29,459 nt of DNA from Clostridiales bacterium (lineage in GTDB: Bacteria > Bacillota > Clostridia > Christensenellales > Aristaeellaceae), in contig SFNY01000041.1 of the NCBI GenBank assembly GCA_004554085.1, positions 1 through 29,459 on the forward strand, read 5' to 3'. Below, piece by piece: positions 14,705 to 23,332 of this stretch; the first letter of the stretch is position 1, and every line of letters begins with the position of its first letter. Both the position numbers and the translations under genes were made by a program. Below the pieces are notes generated by a model. It had not been told where the DNA came from, ran no database searches, and saw only the letters and a program-made list of their open reading frames with translations.

Positions 14705-16675
14705 TCAGAACTGCAGGGTGGTGAGGAAGGCCTCGACCTCCTCCCGCGCAAAGCCGTAGAAGTAGAAGGAGCACATGCCGGTCGGCACGCCCACGTCCGC
14801 GCTGAATGCGGTGTTTTCCTCATCCAGAGCGCTGATGTTGACGACTGCGCCCGCGGGAACCAGCGCCCCATCCTCCAGGACGTAGAATTCGCCGTGGGAA
14901 TAGCCGTAATCGAAGCAGCTCAGGTCGATGCTCCGCTCGCCGTCGGCGGAGCCGAAGGATGCGTCCAGGTAGGAATCGGACACGTCGATGTAATCCAGCT
15001 CCAGATCCTCGGGTACGGTGAATGCGGGCAGCACGCCCGCGTAGATCTGAGCGGCCTCGTCCATGCTGTACACGGTGACGGTATCGTCGTCTCCGAGGTA
15101 GATCTCCTCGGATTCGTCATCGCCGCCCTCGGACACGGTAACGTCGGCGGGCATTTCATCCGGCTCGATCTCCAGCAGCTCCAGCATCGCAAGCACGCTC
15201 TCGTCCGCGTACAGGGCGGTTGCGTCCGCACTCAGCTTGAGTGCGTCGGAGGCCAGCGCGATGGAAGCGGCGCTGTCCTCGTCCTCGCGGATAATCTCCG
15301 CCAGATCGACGGTCTTGCTTTCATCAAAGGCCGGAACGGGCATGCCCTCGGCGCGGTTCAGCTCCCAGGAGATCTGCATGCTTTCGCCGTCGGCCTCCAC
15401 ATCCATCGCCACGGCGGTGGTCACGCTGCCGTCGGCCTCGCTGCGATCGTCGGAGGTGATGTGCGCGCTCAGGCCGCTTTCGTCGGTGTTCACGTCCCCA
15501 TCGTAGTCGTAGCTGCTGCTCTGGGAGGCGGTGAGGTCGATGGTTGCGCGCTCCAGGCCGTCCACAACGGCGGCGTTCACGTCCAGCGCAAGGTTCATGG
15601 CGCTGCTGGACACGAAGCTGTGCACCACGGCCTCCACGCCTTCCTCCGAATATTCGCTCTTCCAGTCGTTCTGCGAGGAGGCGACGAGGTTCAGCTGCAC
15701 CTTCTCCGGCGCGTTCAGCGGGCCGTCCACCTGCTCGGTCATGCGGAAATCCATCTGGTTGGTGTTGCCCATGCCGTCGTCCATGGCGAAGCCCAGGGTC
15801 ATGTCCAGGTCGGTTCTTTCGTCGGTGGAGGTGCTGGTGACGGACAGCTGCATGGCGCTAGCGTCATCCACGTCGAAGTCCATCGCGATTTCGACGTGCG
15901 CCGGATCCTCCGTCGTCCAGGTCAGCTCCATGGGGAAGGAGATTTCGTCCGCCATGCCCTCCTCGGCGAGCTGTGTGCGCAGCTCGGCGGTGAGGTCGCT
16001 CAGGCTGGCGTAATCCTCGCCCATTGCGGAGGCGAGCAGCAGCATGTAGCTGCTGAGCATGTCCTCGACCTCCGTCACGCCGCAGCTGGCGAGTCCGTCC
16101 AGCAGATCCAGCGACGCCTCGGGAGTGAGCTCCAGCTGTGCGTGCTGGGCGGGAACCTCCGCGCCGTCAAGCTCCACGGTGACCGGCTCCGCACTGCCGC
16201 CGCAGGTGCTGACCAGCAGATCGATCATGGTCCGGCTGATCTCCTGCTGGAAGGAAGCGTCGGTCATCGTGCGGCTCAACAGGGCGCTGTAGCTGTTCAG
16301 ATAGTCGACCATCTGCGCCACGAGCTGCGCATCCGCATCGTCTGCCTCCATCAGCTCCAGCAGCGCGTCATTGGTCAGGCTGTACACGCTGCCGCCGTCG
16401 CTCAGGCGGAAGCGCACGCCGTCCCCGGTCAGCTCGCCCGCCATGGGGAGAAGCACGTCGTCGCCGTTCACGACCTCGAATTGCGCGATTGCCTGTTCGC
16501 TGCCGATGGCGGTGGTCAGGCGCAGCTCCGGGGTCAGCGTTGCGCTGCCCTCGTCGGTGGTGACGCTCAGGTTGCGCAGCGTCCGCACGGTGGCGGTCTC
16601 CGGCTGGGCTGGGAGCGTCGCGCCGCCGCTGAACAGCATGGCGATGCACACGAGAATGGATAAGAATGCGTTCAT
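14705..16675 (-). CDS. Large acidic secreted protein of unknown function
   Basis: A 656-residue protein with AGGAGGG 7 nt before the ATG. The first 25 residues (MNAFLSILVCIAMLFSGGAT...) form a signal peptide; an LFSGG stretch without a lipobox cysteine suggests release rather than lipid anchoring. The mature protein is strongly acidic, rich in Asp, Glu, Ser and Thr, with very few lysines. The middle (about 250-440) has alternating beta-strand segments such as MELTWTTEDPAHVEIAMDF and MQISWELNRAEGM, like a lipoprotein-type beta barrel or sandwich. Four cysteines or so are scattered. I recognise no domain. It has its own promoter and is monocistronic, converging with the radical SAM cassette. 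Confidence 0.8.
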   Translation of the reverse strand: MNAFLSILVCIAMLFSGGATLPAQPETATVRTLRNLSVTTDEGSATLTPELRLTTAIGSEQAIAQFEVVNGDDVLLPMAGELTGDGVRFRLSDGGSVYSLTNDALLELMEADDADAQLVAQMVDYLNSYSALLSRTMTDASFQQEISRTMIDLLVSTCGGSAEPVTVELDGAEVPAQHAQLELTPEASLDLLDGLASCGVTEVEDMLSSYMLLLASAMGEDYASLSDLTAELRTQLAEEGMADEISFPMELTWTTEDPAHVEIAMDFDVDDASAMQLSVTSTSTDERTDLDMTLGFAMDDGMGNTNQMDFRMTEQVDGPLNAPEKVQLNLVASSQNDWKSEYSEEGVEAVVHSFVSSSAMNLALDVNAAVVDGLERATIDLTASQSSSYDYDGDVNTDESGLSAHITSDDRSEADGSVTTAVAMDVEADGESMQISWELNRAEGMPVPAFDESKTVDLAEIIREDEDSAASIALASDALKLSADATALYADESVLAMLELLEIEPDEMPADVTVSEGGDDESEEIYLGDDDTVTVYSMDEAAQIYAGVLPAFTVPEDLELDYIDVSDSYLDASFGSADGERSIDLSCFDYGYSHGEFYVLEDGALVPAGAVVNISALDEENTAFSADVGVPTGMCSFYFYGFAREEVEAFLTTLQF

Positions 16676-16709
16676 TTATAGTACCCTCCTGATTGTTTTT
16701 TCTGCTTCC

Positions 16710-16738
16710 ATTATGCGGGAAGCGCCGCCAAAAGTAAA
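16710..16738 (-). promoter_or_regulatory. Promoter of the acidic secreted protein gene
   Basis: On the minus strand TTTACT (16738-16733), 17 bp, CATAAT (16715-16710), 34 bp before the start codon. Confidence 0.55.
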
Positions 16739-16831
16739 TCAACCCGTAGTTGAATGCGGCTTTTCCATATTTTGACGCAGCGCCGCGCTTCCCAGTTCCC
16801 CGCACGGCATCTTTCTTTTTTTCTTTCTCCA

Positions 16832-16840
16832 TGCTATAAT
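16832..16840 (+). promoter_or_regulatory. Extended -10 promoter of the helD operon
   Basis: TGCTATAAT (16832-16840) is a perfect extended -10. No good -35 box precedes it; the upstream stretch is a pyrimidine run. It lies 54 bp before the helD start, with GGGAGG as ribosome binding site. Confidence 0.6.
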
Positions 16841-16894
16841 GGAATATGACTGCGCGTGGAACAAGCCTCCGCAGCGGCAGTCGGGAGGTAAGAT

Positions 16895-19039
16895 ATGGAA
16901 GAGCTGAAGGATTTCCGCCAGGAACAGGAATACACCGCGCGGGTGCAGCAGCTGATGCTGGCGCTCATCGAGCAGGCGGACAGGATGTCGGGCAGCCATC
17001 TGGAGTCCATTCAGGCGATCATCGCCGACGCGTGGGAGGAGCTGCGCGTGCGCCCGACCCAGCTCTCGGTGCAGGATCTGGAGCAGCTGTCCGTGGAGGT
17101 GGACCGCTTCGCCGCCCGCCGGGAGTTCACCAAGGGCCTGGCCGAGCGCTACCGCAGGATGCTGATGAACCCCTTCTTTGCCCGCGTGGACTTCGTGGAG
17201 CAGGGCGAGACGGAGCTGGAGAAGATCGTCATCGGCCTGTACAGCCTGGAGGATGAGAAGGGCCATCTGCTGGTGCACGACTGGCGCGCGCCTGTGTGCA
17301 GCCTGTATTATGATTCCATGCCCGGCGAGGTGTCCTACGACAGCCCCGGCGGCAGGATTCTGGGCCGCATGACGCTCAAGCGCCAGTACCGCATGGAAAA
17401 CGGTCAGCTCAAGTATTACGTGGATACCCAGCTCTCCATCGACGACGACATGCTGCTGGACATCCTCTCCGGGGCCAGCAGCCACCACATGCGCCAGATC
17501 GTGGCCACCATCCAGGCGGAGCAGAACGCCGCCATCCGCCACGACGATGCGCCGGTGGTTTGCGTGGTGGGCGGCGCGGGCAGCGGCAAGACCAGCGTGG
17601 CCATGCACCGCGCGGCCTTTCTGATGTACCGCCGCCGGGATCTGCTGGACGCCAGCAAGATCCAGATCATCTCCCCCAGCACCGCCTTTTCGGAGTACGT
17701 GTCCAAGGTGCTGCCGGAGCTGGGCGAGGAGAACATCCGCGCGCGCACCATGCGTGAGATCGTGGAAAGGGTGCTGGAGCGCAAGGTGGAGCCGCTGGTG
17801 CGCCAGATGGAGAACACCTTGCCGGAGAATCTGGAGACGCGCAACAAGTCCGTGGCCTACAAGACGGGCGTGGAATTCCTGCGCAAGCTGAAGGCCACCG
17901 CCGAGAGCTTCGCCACCTTCGGCCCGAACTTCGGAAGCGTGCGCATGGACGATCAGATTCTCATGCGCCGCGAGGAGCTGCGGCGCATGTACAAAAATGA
18001 ATTTTCGCTCCTGTCTCCGGCTCAGCGCATCGAGCGCATGAAGGCCACGCTGGAGAGCCGGCTGTCCAGCTGGGAGGAGAAGCTGATCCGCCAGTACGAG
18101 CAGAGCTTCTCCGGCAAGTACAGCGGCAAGGAATTGACCTTCGTCTCGAAGATGGCGGCGGCCCAGCGACTGCAGAGCGTGCGTTCCCAGCTGCGGGGCT
18201 ACACCAACATCACCGGCTGGAACCTGCTGCAGGAGGCCCTGCGCGACGCGCCGAGGGAGCTGCGCAACCTGTTCTTCGAGAACCGGGACGCGAACCTGCT
18301 CTGGTGGGAGGACGCAGCCGCCCAGGCCTATCTGCTGGTGAAGCTGGGCTTCGTGCAGCCGGACAAGACGGTGTATCACCTGCTGGTGGACGAGGCGCAG
18401 GACTACTCCGAGACGGAGCTTGCGCTGCTGCACGCCTACTTCCCCAACGCCCGCGTGACCCTGCTGGGCGATCCCATGCAGCGCACCTGTCCGGGCCTGG
18501 GCGCGTGCGTGCCGGAGAACTGGGGCGAGTGCTTCGACGCGAAGGATGCGCCGCTGTTCAAGCTGACCCGCTGCTACCGCTCCACCCTGCCCATCACCCG
18601 GCTGTGCAACGCGCTGCTGCCCGGCAACGAGGATCGCCTGAACCCCTTCGCCCGGGAGGGCGAGACGCCGCTGGTGGCCCAGTACAGCGAGCAGCTGCTC
18701 AAGGATACGCTCAAGCGCCTGCGGGACGCGGGCTACGCCTCCATCGCCGTCATCACCCGCAGCCAGAGTCAGGCGGATGCGCTGTCGGCGAAGCTCGAAA
18801 ACGTCTATCGCCTGGACGGCGGCGAGGCCGATCTGAACTATGAGAGCACGGACAACGTGGTGGGCTGCTACCACCAGGTCAAGGGCATGGAATTCGACGC
18901 GGTGATCGTGGTCTGGCCCGACGTGGAGCTTGACGACGGCGAGCGCCGCAGGCTCTACACCGCCTGCTCCCGGGCGCTGCATTCCGTGGCGCTGCTGGGC
19001 GGCGGCAAGCTGATCAAGGAGCTGAACATTCAGCTATGA
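16895..19039 (+). CDS. helD: HelD-type RNA polymerase-recycling helicase (UvrD/Rep superfamily 1)
   Basis: A 714-residue protein, close to the Bacillus HelD length. Order of features: a helical N-terminal arm (1-80), the HelD mark DWRAPVCSLYYD near 129-140, QAEQNAAIR before the Walker A box GGAGSGKT (226-233), Walker B/motif II VDEAQDYSETE (Asp499), LGDPMQRTCPG, TRCYRSTLPI and the final motif VKGMEFDAVIV with YTACSRALH. HelD uses ATP to pull stalled RNA polymerase off DNA and aid its recycling. The large arm between about 290 and 450 is charged and helical. It is the first gene of an operon; its stop overlaps the next start (ATGA at 19036-19039). Confidence 0.92.
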   Translation: MEELKDFRQEQEYTARVQQLMLALIEQADRMSGSHLESIQAIIADAWEELRVRPTQLSVQDLEQLSVEVDRFAARREFTKGLAERYRRMLMNPFFARVDFVEQGETELEKIVIGLYSLEDEKGHLLVHDWRAPVCSLYYDSMPGEVSYDSPGGRILGRMTLKRQYRMENGQLKYYVDTQLSIDDDMLLDILSGASSHHMRQIVATIQAEQNAAIRHDDAPVVCVVGGAGSGKTSVAMHRAAFLMYRRRDLLDASKIQIISPSTAFSEYVSKVLPELGEENIRARTMREIVERVLERKVEPLVRQMENTLPENLETRNKSVAYKTGVEFLRKLKATAESFATFGPNFGSVRMDDQILMRREELRRMYKNEFSLLSPAQRIERMKATLESRLSSWEEKLIRQYEQSFSGKYSGKELTFVSKMAAAQRLQSVRSQLRGYTNITGWNLLQEALRDAPRELRNLFFENRDANLLWWEDAAAQAYLLVKLGFVQPDKTVYHLLVDEAQDYSETELALLHAYFPNARVTLLGDPMQRTCPGLGACVPENWGECFDAKDAPLFKLTRCYRSTLPITRLCNALLPGNEDRLNPFAREGETPLVAQYSEQLLKDTLKRLRDAGYASIAVITRSQSQADALSAKLENVYRLDGGEADLNYESTDNVVGCYHQVKGMEFDAVIVVWPDVELDDGERRRLYTACSRALHSVALLGGGKLIKELNIQL

Positions 19040-20256
19040 GGAATATGCGCATTGCAATCATCGGCGGCGGCGCTGCGGGGCTGATGGCCGCGTGCCTGCT
19101 GGCCCGGCAGGGGCTGCGGCCCACGCTGCTGGAAAAGCAGAGCCGGGTGGGCCGGAAGCTGCTCTCCACCGGCAACGGCCGCTGCAATCTGACGAACCTG
19201 AACGCAAGCGAAAGGGACTACCACGGCGATGAGCGCTATGTGAAGGCCGCGCTTTCTGCCTTCACCCCAAGGGACGCGATGGACTTCTTTGCCTCCATCG
19301 GCGTGGAGTGCGCGCCGGATGCAGAGGGCCGGGTCTATCCCCTGAGCAACGCTGCGGCGGGGGTGCTGGACGGCCTGCGGCTGTATGCCGCGGAGCAGGG
19401 CTGCGAGACCTTGACCGAATTTGAGGTCGCGTCCGTGCAGCGGCGGAGAGATTTTGTCATTATTGCAAGGGATGGCCGCAGGGTGCAGGCGGACTGCGTG
19501 CTGGTGGCCTGCGGCGGCATGGCTGCGCCCAAGCTGGGCGGTTGCACCGACGGCTATCATATTCTGGAGGGCTTCGGCCACAGAATCACCCCGCGCCTGC
19601 CCGCCATCGCGGCGCTCAAGACCGATCCCGAGGCCGTGCGGGCGCTCAAGGGCATCCGCATGCACGGGGAATTGGAGCTCTACTGCGGAGAGCGCCTGCT
19701 GCGCCGGGAGGCGGGGGAGATCCTCTTCGGCGAGGGCAGCGTGTCCGGCATCGCCGCGATGCAGCTGGCCCGCGCCGTCAACCTGCAAAAGGGAAGGCCC
19801 TGCACGCTGAAACTGAACTTCTGGCCGGATGCGCCGGAGAACGCCATCGACCGCCGCGCAGAGCTGCTGCCAAAGCGCCCTCTGGACGACTTCCTCAGCG
19901 GCGTCGTGCCCAAGCGGCTGGGTCAGGTGCTCATCAAGGCCGCCGGAGTGGGGCCGCTGTCGATGCTGGCCGGGGAGCTGGACGCGAAACAGAGAACCGC
20001 CATCCAGCGCACGCTCACCGGCTGGACGCTTCCGGTGAAGTCCACGCTGGGCTTCGATGCGGCCCAGGTGACCTGCGGCGGCGCGGAGCTGAAGGGCTTC
20101 GATCCCGACACCCTGGAATCCCGCCATGAGAGCGGCCTGTTCGCCGCCGGAGAGCTGCTGGACGTGGACGGCGACTGCGGCGGCTTCAACCTGCACTGGG
20201 CCTGGGCCTCGGCGAATCTTGTCGCCCGGGAGCTCATCCGCAGGGCGGAAAACTAA
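19036..20256 (+). CDS. BaiN/HI0933-type flavoprotein (NAD(P)/FAD-dependent oxidoreductase)
   Basis: A 406-residue flavoprotein. The FAD-binding motif GGGAAG (10-15) opens a Rossmann fold; STGNGRCNLTN (44-54) is the hallmark of the HI0933/BaiN/YhiN family, followed by GRVYPLSNAA and the ACGGMAAPKLGG loop. The end reads FAAGELLDVDGDCGGFNLHWAWAS, the conserved FAD-closing segment. BaiN reduces bile-acid intermediates in Clostridium scindens, but most relatives have no proven substrate, so the symbol is left blank. It overlaps helD by 4 nt and precedes a second flavoprotein by 12 bp. Confidence 0.92.
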   Translation: MRNMRIAIIGGGAAGLMAACLLARQGLRPTLLEKQSRVGRKLLSTGNGRCNLTNLNASERDYHGDERYVKAALSAFTPRDAMDFFASIGVECAPDAEGRVYPLSNAAAGVLDGLRLYAAEQGCETLTEFEVASVQRRRDFVIIARDGRRVQADCVLVACGGMAAPKLGGCTDGYHILEGFGHRITPRLPAIAALKTDPEAVRALKGIRMHGELELYCGERLLRREAGEILFGEGSVSGIAAMQLARAVNLQKGRPCTLKLNFWPDAPENAIDRRAELLPKRPLDDFLSGVVPKRLGQVLIKAAGVGPLSMLAGELDAKQRTAIQRTLTGWTLPVKSTLGFDAAQVTCGGAELKGFDPDTLESRHESGLFAAGELLDVDGDCGGFNLHWAWASANLVARELIRRAEN

Positions 20257-20268
20257 GGAGAACCACAT

Positions 20269-21731
20269 ATGATGATACGCCTGTCTCAGCTTCGCGTAAA
20301 TCTGAATGATGCCCAGCGTCCGCCGGTGGAGCTCGCCGCGCGGGCGCTGAAGCTGCGCCCGGAGGAGATCGTCTCCGCGCGCATCTTCAAAAAATCCGTG
20401 GACGCCCGGGACAAGCGGGACGTGCACTTCTCCTTCACGCTGGACGTGGAGGTCAGGCGCGTGCCCGCCCACCTGCCGAGGAACGCCCAGCTCCTGCCCG
20501 AAGCGGAGCCCGTGCAGCCCATGCCGAGGCTCAGGCCCGGCGCGCACCGGCCCATCGTGGTGGGCATGGGCCCGGCGGGGCTGTTCGCGGCGCTGCACCT
20601 GGCCCAGGCGGGGCTGAAGCCGCTGGTGATCGAGCGCGGCCGGGACGTGGACGCCCGCGCGAGGGACGTGGAGCGCTTCTGGTCGGGCGGAGTCTTCGAC
20701 CCGATCAGCAACGTGCAGTTCGGCGAGGGCGGCGCTGGCACCTTCTCGGACGGCAAGCTCAACTCGGGCATCAAGGACCCCCGCTGCCGGGAGGTGCTGG
20801 AGACCTTCGTGCGCATGGGCGCGCCGGAGGAGATCCTCTATCAGGCCAAGCCCCACATCGGCACGGATCACCTACGCGCGGTGGTGAAGAATCTGCGGCT
20901 GGAGATTTTGCGGCTGGGCGGCGAGGTGCGCTTTGAGACGAAGCTCACCGGACTGCGCTTCGAAGATGGACGGCTCACCGGCGCGGAGATCGGCAGCGCA
21001 ATCGAGCCTGCTAACGAGCTGGTGCTGGCCATCGGCCACAGCGCCCGGGATACCTTCGAGATGCTCAATTCTGCGGGCGTGACCATGGAGCAGAAGCCCT
21101 TCTCCATCGGCGCGCGCATCGAGCACAGGCAAATAATGGTGAACCGCGCCCAGTACGGCGCGGCGGCGGAGCACCCGGCCCTGGGCGCGGCGGACTACAA
21201 GCTCAGCTGCCACCTGCCCGACGGGCGCGCGGCCTACACCTTCTGCATGTGCCCCGGCGGCCAGGTGGTCGCAGCGGCCAGCGAGGCGGGCGGCGTGGCG
21301 GTCAACGGCATGAGCCTCTTCGCCCGGGACGGCGAGAACGCCAACAGCGCGCTGTTGGTGTCGGTGGGCCCCGGCGACTACGGCGGGCGGAGGGCGGCAC
21401 GGTGCGACCCAGCTACCGCCCCGGCGTGAACTGGACGACGCTGGAAAGCTGCCTTCCCGACTACGTGGTCGCGGACATGCGCGCGGCCATCGGCCTGTTC
21501 GACCGCAAGCTGCGCGGCTTTGCCGATCCCGACGCGGTGCTCACCGGGGTGGAGACCCGCTCCTCGTCGCCGGTGCGGGTGCTGCGGGGCGAGGATCTGT
21601 GCGCAATCGACATCGATGGCCTCTATCCCTGCGGCGAGGGCTGCGGTTACGCGGGCGGCATCCTGTCCGCGGCTGTGGACGGCCTGCGCTGCGCCCACGC
21701 CATACGAAAGCGCCATGCGGAGGACGCATAA
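20269..21731 (+). pseudogene. COG2509-type FAD-dependent dehydrogenase, frameshifted with an internal deletion
   Basis: The gene begins at ATG 20269 or the adjacent 20272, with AAGGAG upstream. Residues 1-95 form the small N-terminal domain seen in this family; VVGMGPAGLFAALHLA is the FAD site, then FGEGGAGTFSDGKLNSG and CMCPGGQVVAA. The first frame goes wrong after SVGPGDYGG (about 21390) and ends at 21429. The true C-terminal part resumes in another frame at about 21400: GTVRPSYRPGV, DRKLRGFADPDAVLTGVETR, LYPCGEGCGYAGGILSAAVDG, stop at 21731. In relatives about 45-50 residues lie between these two segments (the HPLAGVEFQRxWE region and a following YRAP/VGDFL stretch). They are absent here. 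The deletion length must be 3n+1. Pseudogene or assembly gap cannot be decided from sequence. Confidence 0.85.
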
Positions 21732-21779
21732 AGCGTGCATCCTCCGTAAGCGGCATTTGCAGGCACATGAGGAGGACAT

Positions 21780-23066
21780 ATGAAGCCGAAATTTCCCTTT
21801 GACGCGGCCATCTTCGATCTGGACGGCACGCTGCTGGACAGCATGTACGTGTGGAAGCGCGTGGACGAGATTTTCTTCGAGAACATGGGCATGGAGTGCC
21901 CAGCGGACTACGGCCCCGCGCTTGCAGGCAAGAGCTACCGGGAGAGCGCGGAGTACACCATCGAGCGCTTTGGCTTGACCGAGAGCTGGGAGGAGATCGT
22001 GCGCGGCTGGACGGAGCTGGCCCACCATGAGTACGCCGAAAACGTGGGCCTGAAACCGGGCGCGCGGGAATATCTGACCCTGCTGCGGCGCAGCGGCGTG
22101 AAGCTGGCCGTGGCGACGGCCCTGCCGGAGTACCTGTATCGGCCCTGCCTGGAACACTTGGGCGTCCTCGACTGGTTCGACGCGCTGTGCTCCACCGACG
22201 ACACCGGCGGCCGGGGCAAGTCCCGGGGCGAGGTGTTCCTGCTGGCGGCAGAGCGTCTTGGAGTGGCTCCCGAGCGCTGCGTGGTGTTTGAGGACGTGCT
22301 GGAGGGCGTGCGGGGTGCGCGCTGCGCCGGAATGGGCGCGTGCTGCGTGCTGGACGAGTCCTCCCGCCACGCCCATCCCGAGATTCAGCCCATCGCCCAC
22401 CGGATGATCGCGGATTTCACCGAGCTGCTGCCGAAGCGCCGCTGCGTGATCTTCACCGCCCGCTGCGAGGGCGATGTGGATGCGGCCTATGCCGACCGCA
22501 GGGACAGCGATCTGATCCTCTGCGCCGACGCGGGCTATGCGCTGGCAAGGCGCGCGGGCGTGGAGCCGGACTGGATCATCGGCGACTTCGACTCGGCCCA
22601 GCGCCCCGACGCGGCCAACGTGCTCACCCATCCGGTGATCAAGGACGACACCGACACCATCCTCTGCGCGCGCTTCGCGCTGGAGGAGGGAATCCAAGAC
22701 TTCCTGATCGTCGGCGGCGTGGGCGGGCGGCTCGATCACACCCTCGCCAACCTCCAGACCCTGGCCTTTCTCACCGAGCAGGGCGCGCATGCGGAGCTGT
22801 GCGACGGCAACGTCCATCTGGTGATGCTGGAAAGCGGCAGTCTGCGCATTCCCCGCACGCCGGGCAAGCTCTCGGCCTTCGCCTTCGGCGGAGAATGCAG
22901 CGGCGTAAACATCTCCGGCGCGAAGTACAACGTGGAGAATGCCGCCCTGACCCCCAGCTTCCCGCTGGGCATGGGCAACGACTTCGCCGCCGACTTTGCG
23001 GAAATCTCCGTAAAGCAGGGAAAGCTCTTGGTGATGTGGGAGCTGAATTCCTCTGAAAATCCTTAA
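21780..23066 (+). CDS. HAD hydrolase-thiamine pyrophosphokinase fusion
   Basis: A 428-residue two-domain protein with GAGGAGG before ATG 21780. Residues 1-220 are a beta-phosphoglucomutase-like HAD phosphatase: DLDGT (13-17), ATALPEY, a GRGKSRGEVF lysine and VVFEDVLEGVRGA. Residues 222-428 are a complete thiamine pyrophosphokinase: DLILCADAGY, DWIIGDFDS, KDDTDTILCARFAL, GGRLDHTLANL, and a C-terminal ISGAKYNVENAAL / LGMGNDF segment that matches the thiamine-binding domain. The kinase makes thiamine diphosphate from thiamine and ATP. A fused phosphatase could supply thiamine by removing phosphate from thiamine monophosphate or clear a by-product; this is inference. No TPP riboswitch is visible in the 48-bp gap upstream. 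Confidence 0.9.
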   Translation: MKPKFPFDAAIFDLDGTLLDSMYVWKRVDEIFFENMGMECPADYGPALAGKSYRESAEYTIERFGLTESWEEIVRGWTELAHHEYAENVGLKPGAREYLTLLRRSGVKLAVATALPEYLYRPCLEHLGVLDWFDALCSTDDTGGRGKSRGEVFLLAAERLGVAPERCVVFEDVLEGVRGARCAGMGACCVLDESSRHAHPEIQPIAHRMIADFTELLPKRRCVIFTARCEGDVDAAYADRRDSDLILCADAGYALARRAGVEPDWIIGDFDSAQRPDAANVLTHPVIKDDTDTILCARFALEEGIQDFLIVGGVGGRLDHTLANLQTLAFLTEQGAHAELCDGNVHLVMLESGSLRIPRTPGKLSAFAFGGECSGVNISGAKYNVENAALTPSFPLGMGNDFAADFAEISVKQGKLLVMWELNSSENP

Positions 23067-23079
23067 ATAAATAAGAGAA

Positions 23080-23119
23080 GCGCCCCATATACCGGAATGA
23101 TAACCGGCAAATGGGGCGC
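23080..23119. terminator. Bidirectional terminator between the HAD-TPK and RHH genes
   Basis: Stem GCGCCCCAT (23080-23088) with ATGGGGCGC (23111-23119); inner CCGG/CCGG pair (23092-23095 with 23104-23107). On the minus strand it is followed by TTCTCTTATTTATTT, on the plus strand by ATTCTG. The genes converge. Confidence 0.8.
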
Positions 23120-23127
23120 ATTCTGTA

Positions 23128-23331
23128 CTATTGCAAATCCAGCTCCGGCGGCACGTCGATCTCATCGGAGACGTACCTGCCGTTCTTCTTGCGCTGGCGC
23201 ACGCACTCGGTCAGCAGATACTCAATCTGGCCGTTCACCGAGCGGAAGTCGTCCTCGGCCCAGGCTGCGATGGCGGCGTAGAGCTTGGGCGAGAGCCGCA
23301 GGGGCACCTGCTTTTTCTGCTTCTCGTCCAT
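23128..23331 (-). CDS. Ribbon-helix-helix (Arc/MetJ-like) DNA-binding protein
   Basis: A 67-residue protein. The N-terminal strand KQVPLRLSPKLYAAIAAWAEDD and the helix RSVNGQIEYLLTECVRQR are a ribbon-helix-helix DNA-binding fold. It starts 1 bp after the SPFH gene stop (the TGA and ATG share TGACATG), so translation is coupled. Small Arc-type proteins next to SPFH membrane proteins are common in Clostridia. It probably regulates its own operon; direct repeats at the promoter (24351-24368) would suit such a protein. Confidence 0.82.
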   Translation of the reverse strand: MDEKQKKQVPLRLSPKLYAAIAAWAEDDFRSVNGQIEYLLTECVRQRKKNGRYVSDEIDVPPELDLQ

Positions 23332-23332
23332 G

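Noticed and set aside
16739..18982. Long open frame on the minus strand opposite helD
   Set aside because: It is rich in His, Gln, Arg and Ala without domains and mirrors the high-GC codons of the real helD gene.
19030..20871. Long minus-strand frame opposite the two flavoprotein genes
   Set aside because: No domains or ribosome binding site; the flavoprotein motifs on the plus strand are unambiguous.
21732..21779. TPP riboswitch before the thiamine kinase fusion
   Set aside because: The gap is only 48 bp and lacks the CTGAGA and related conserved segments.
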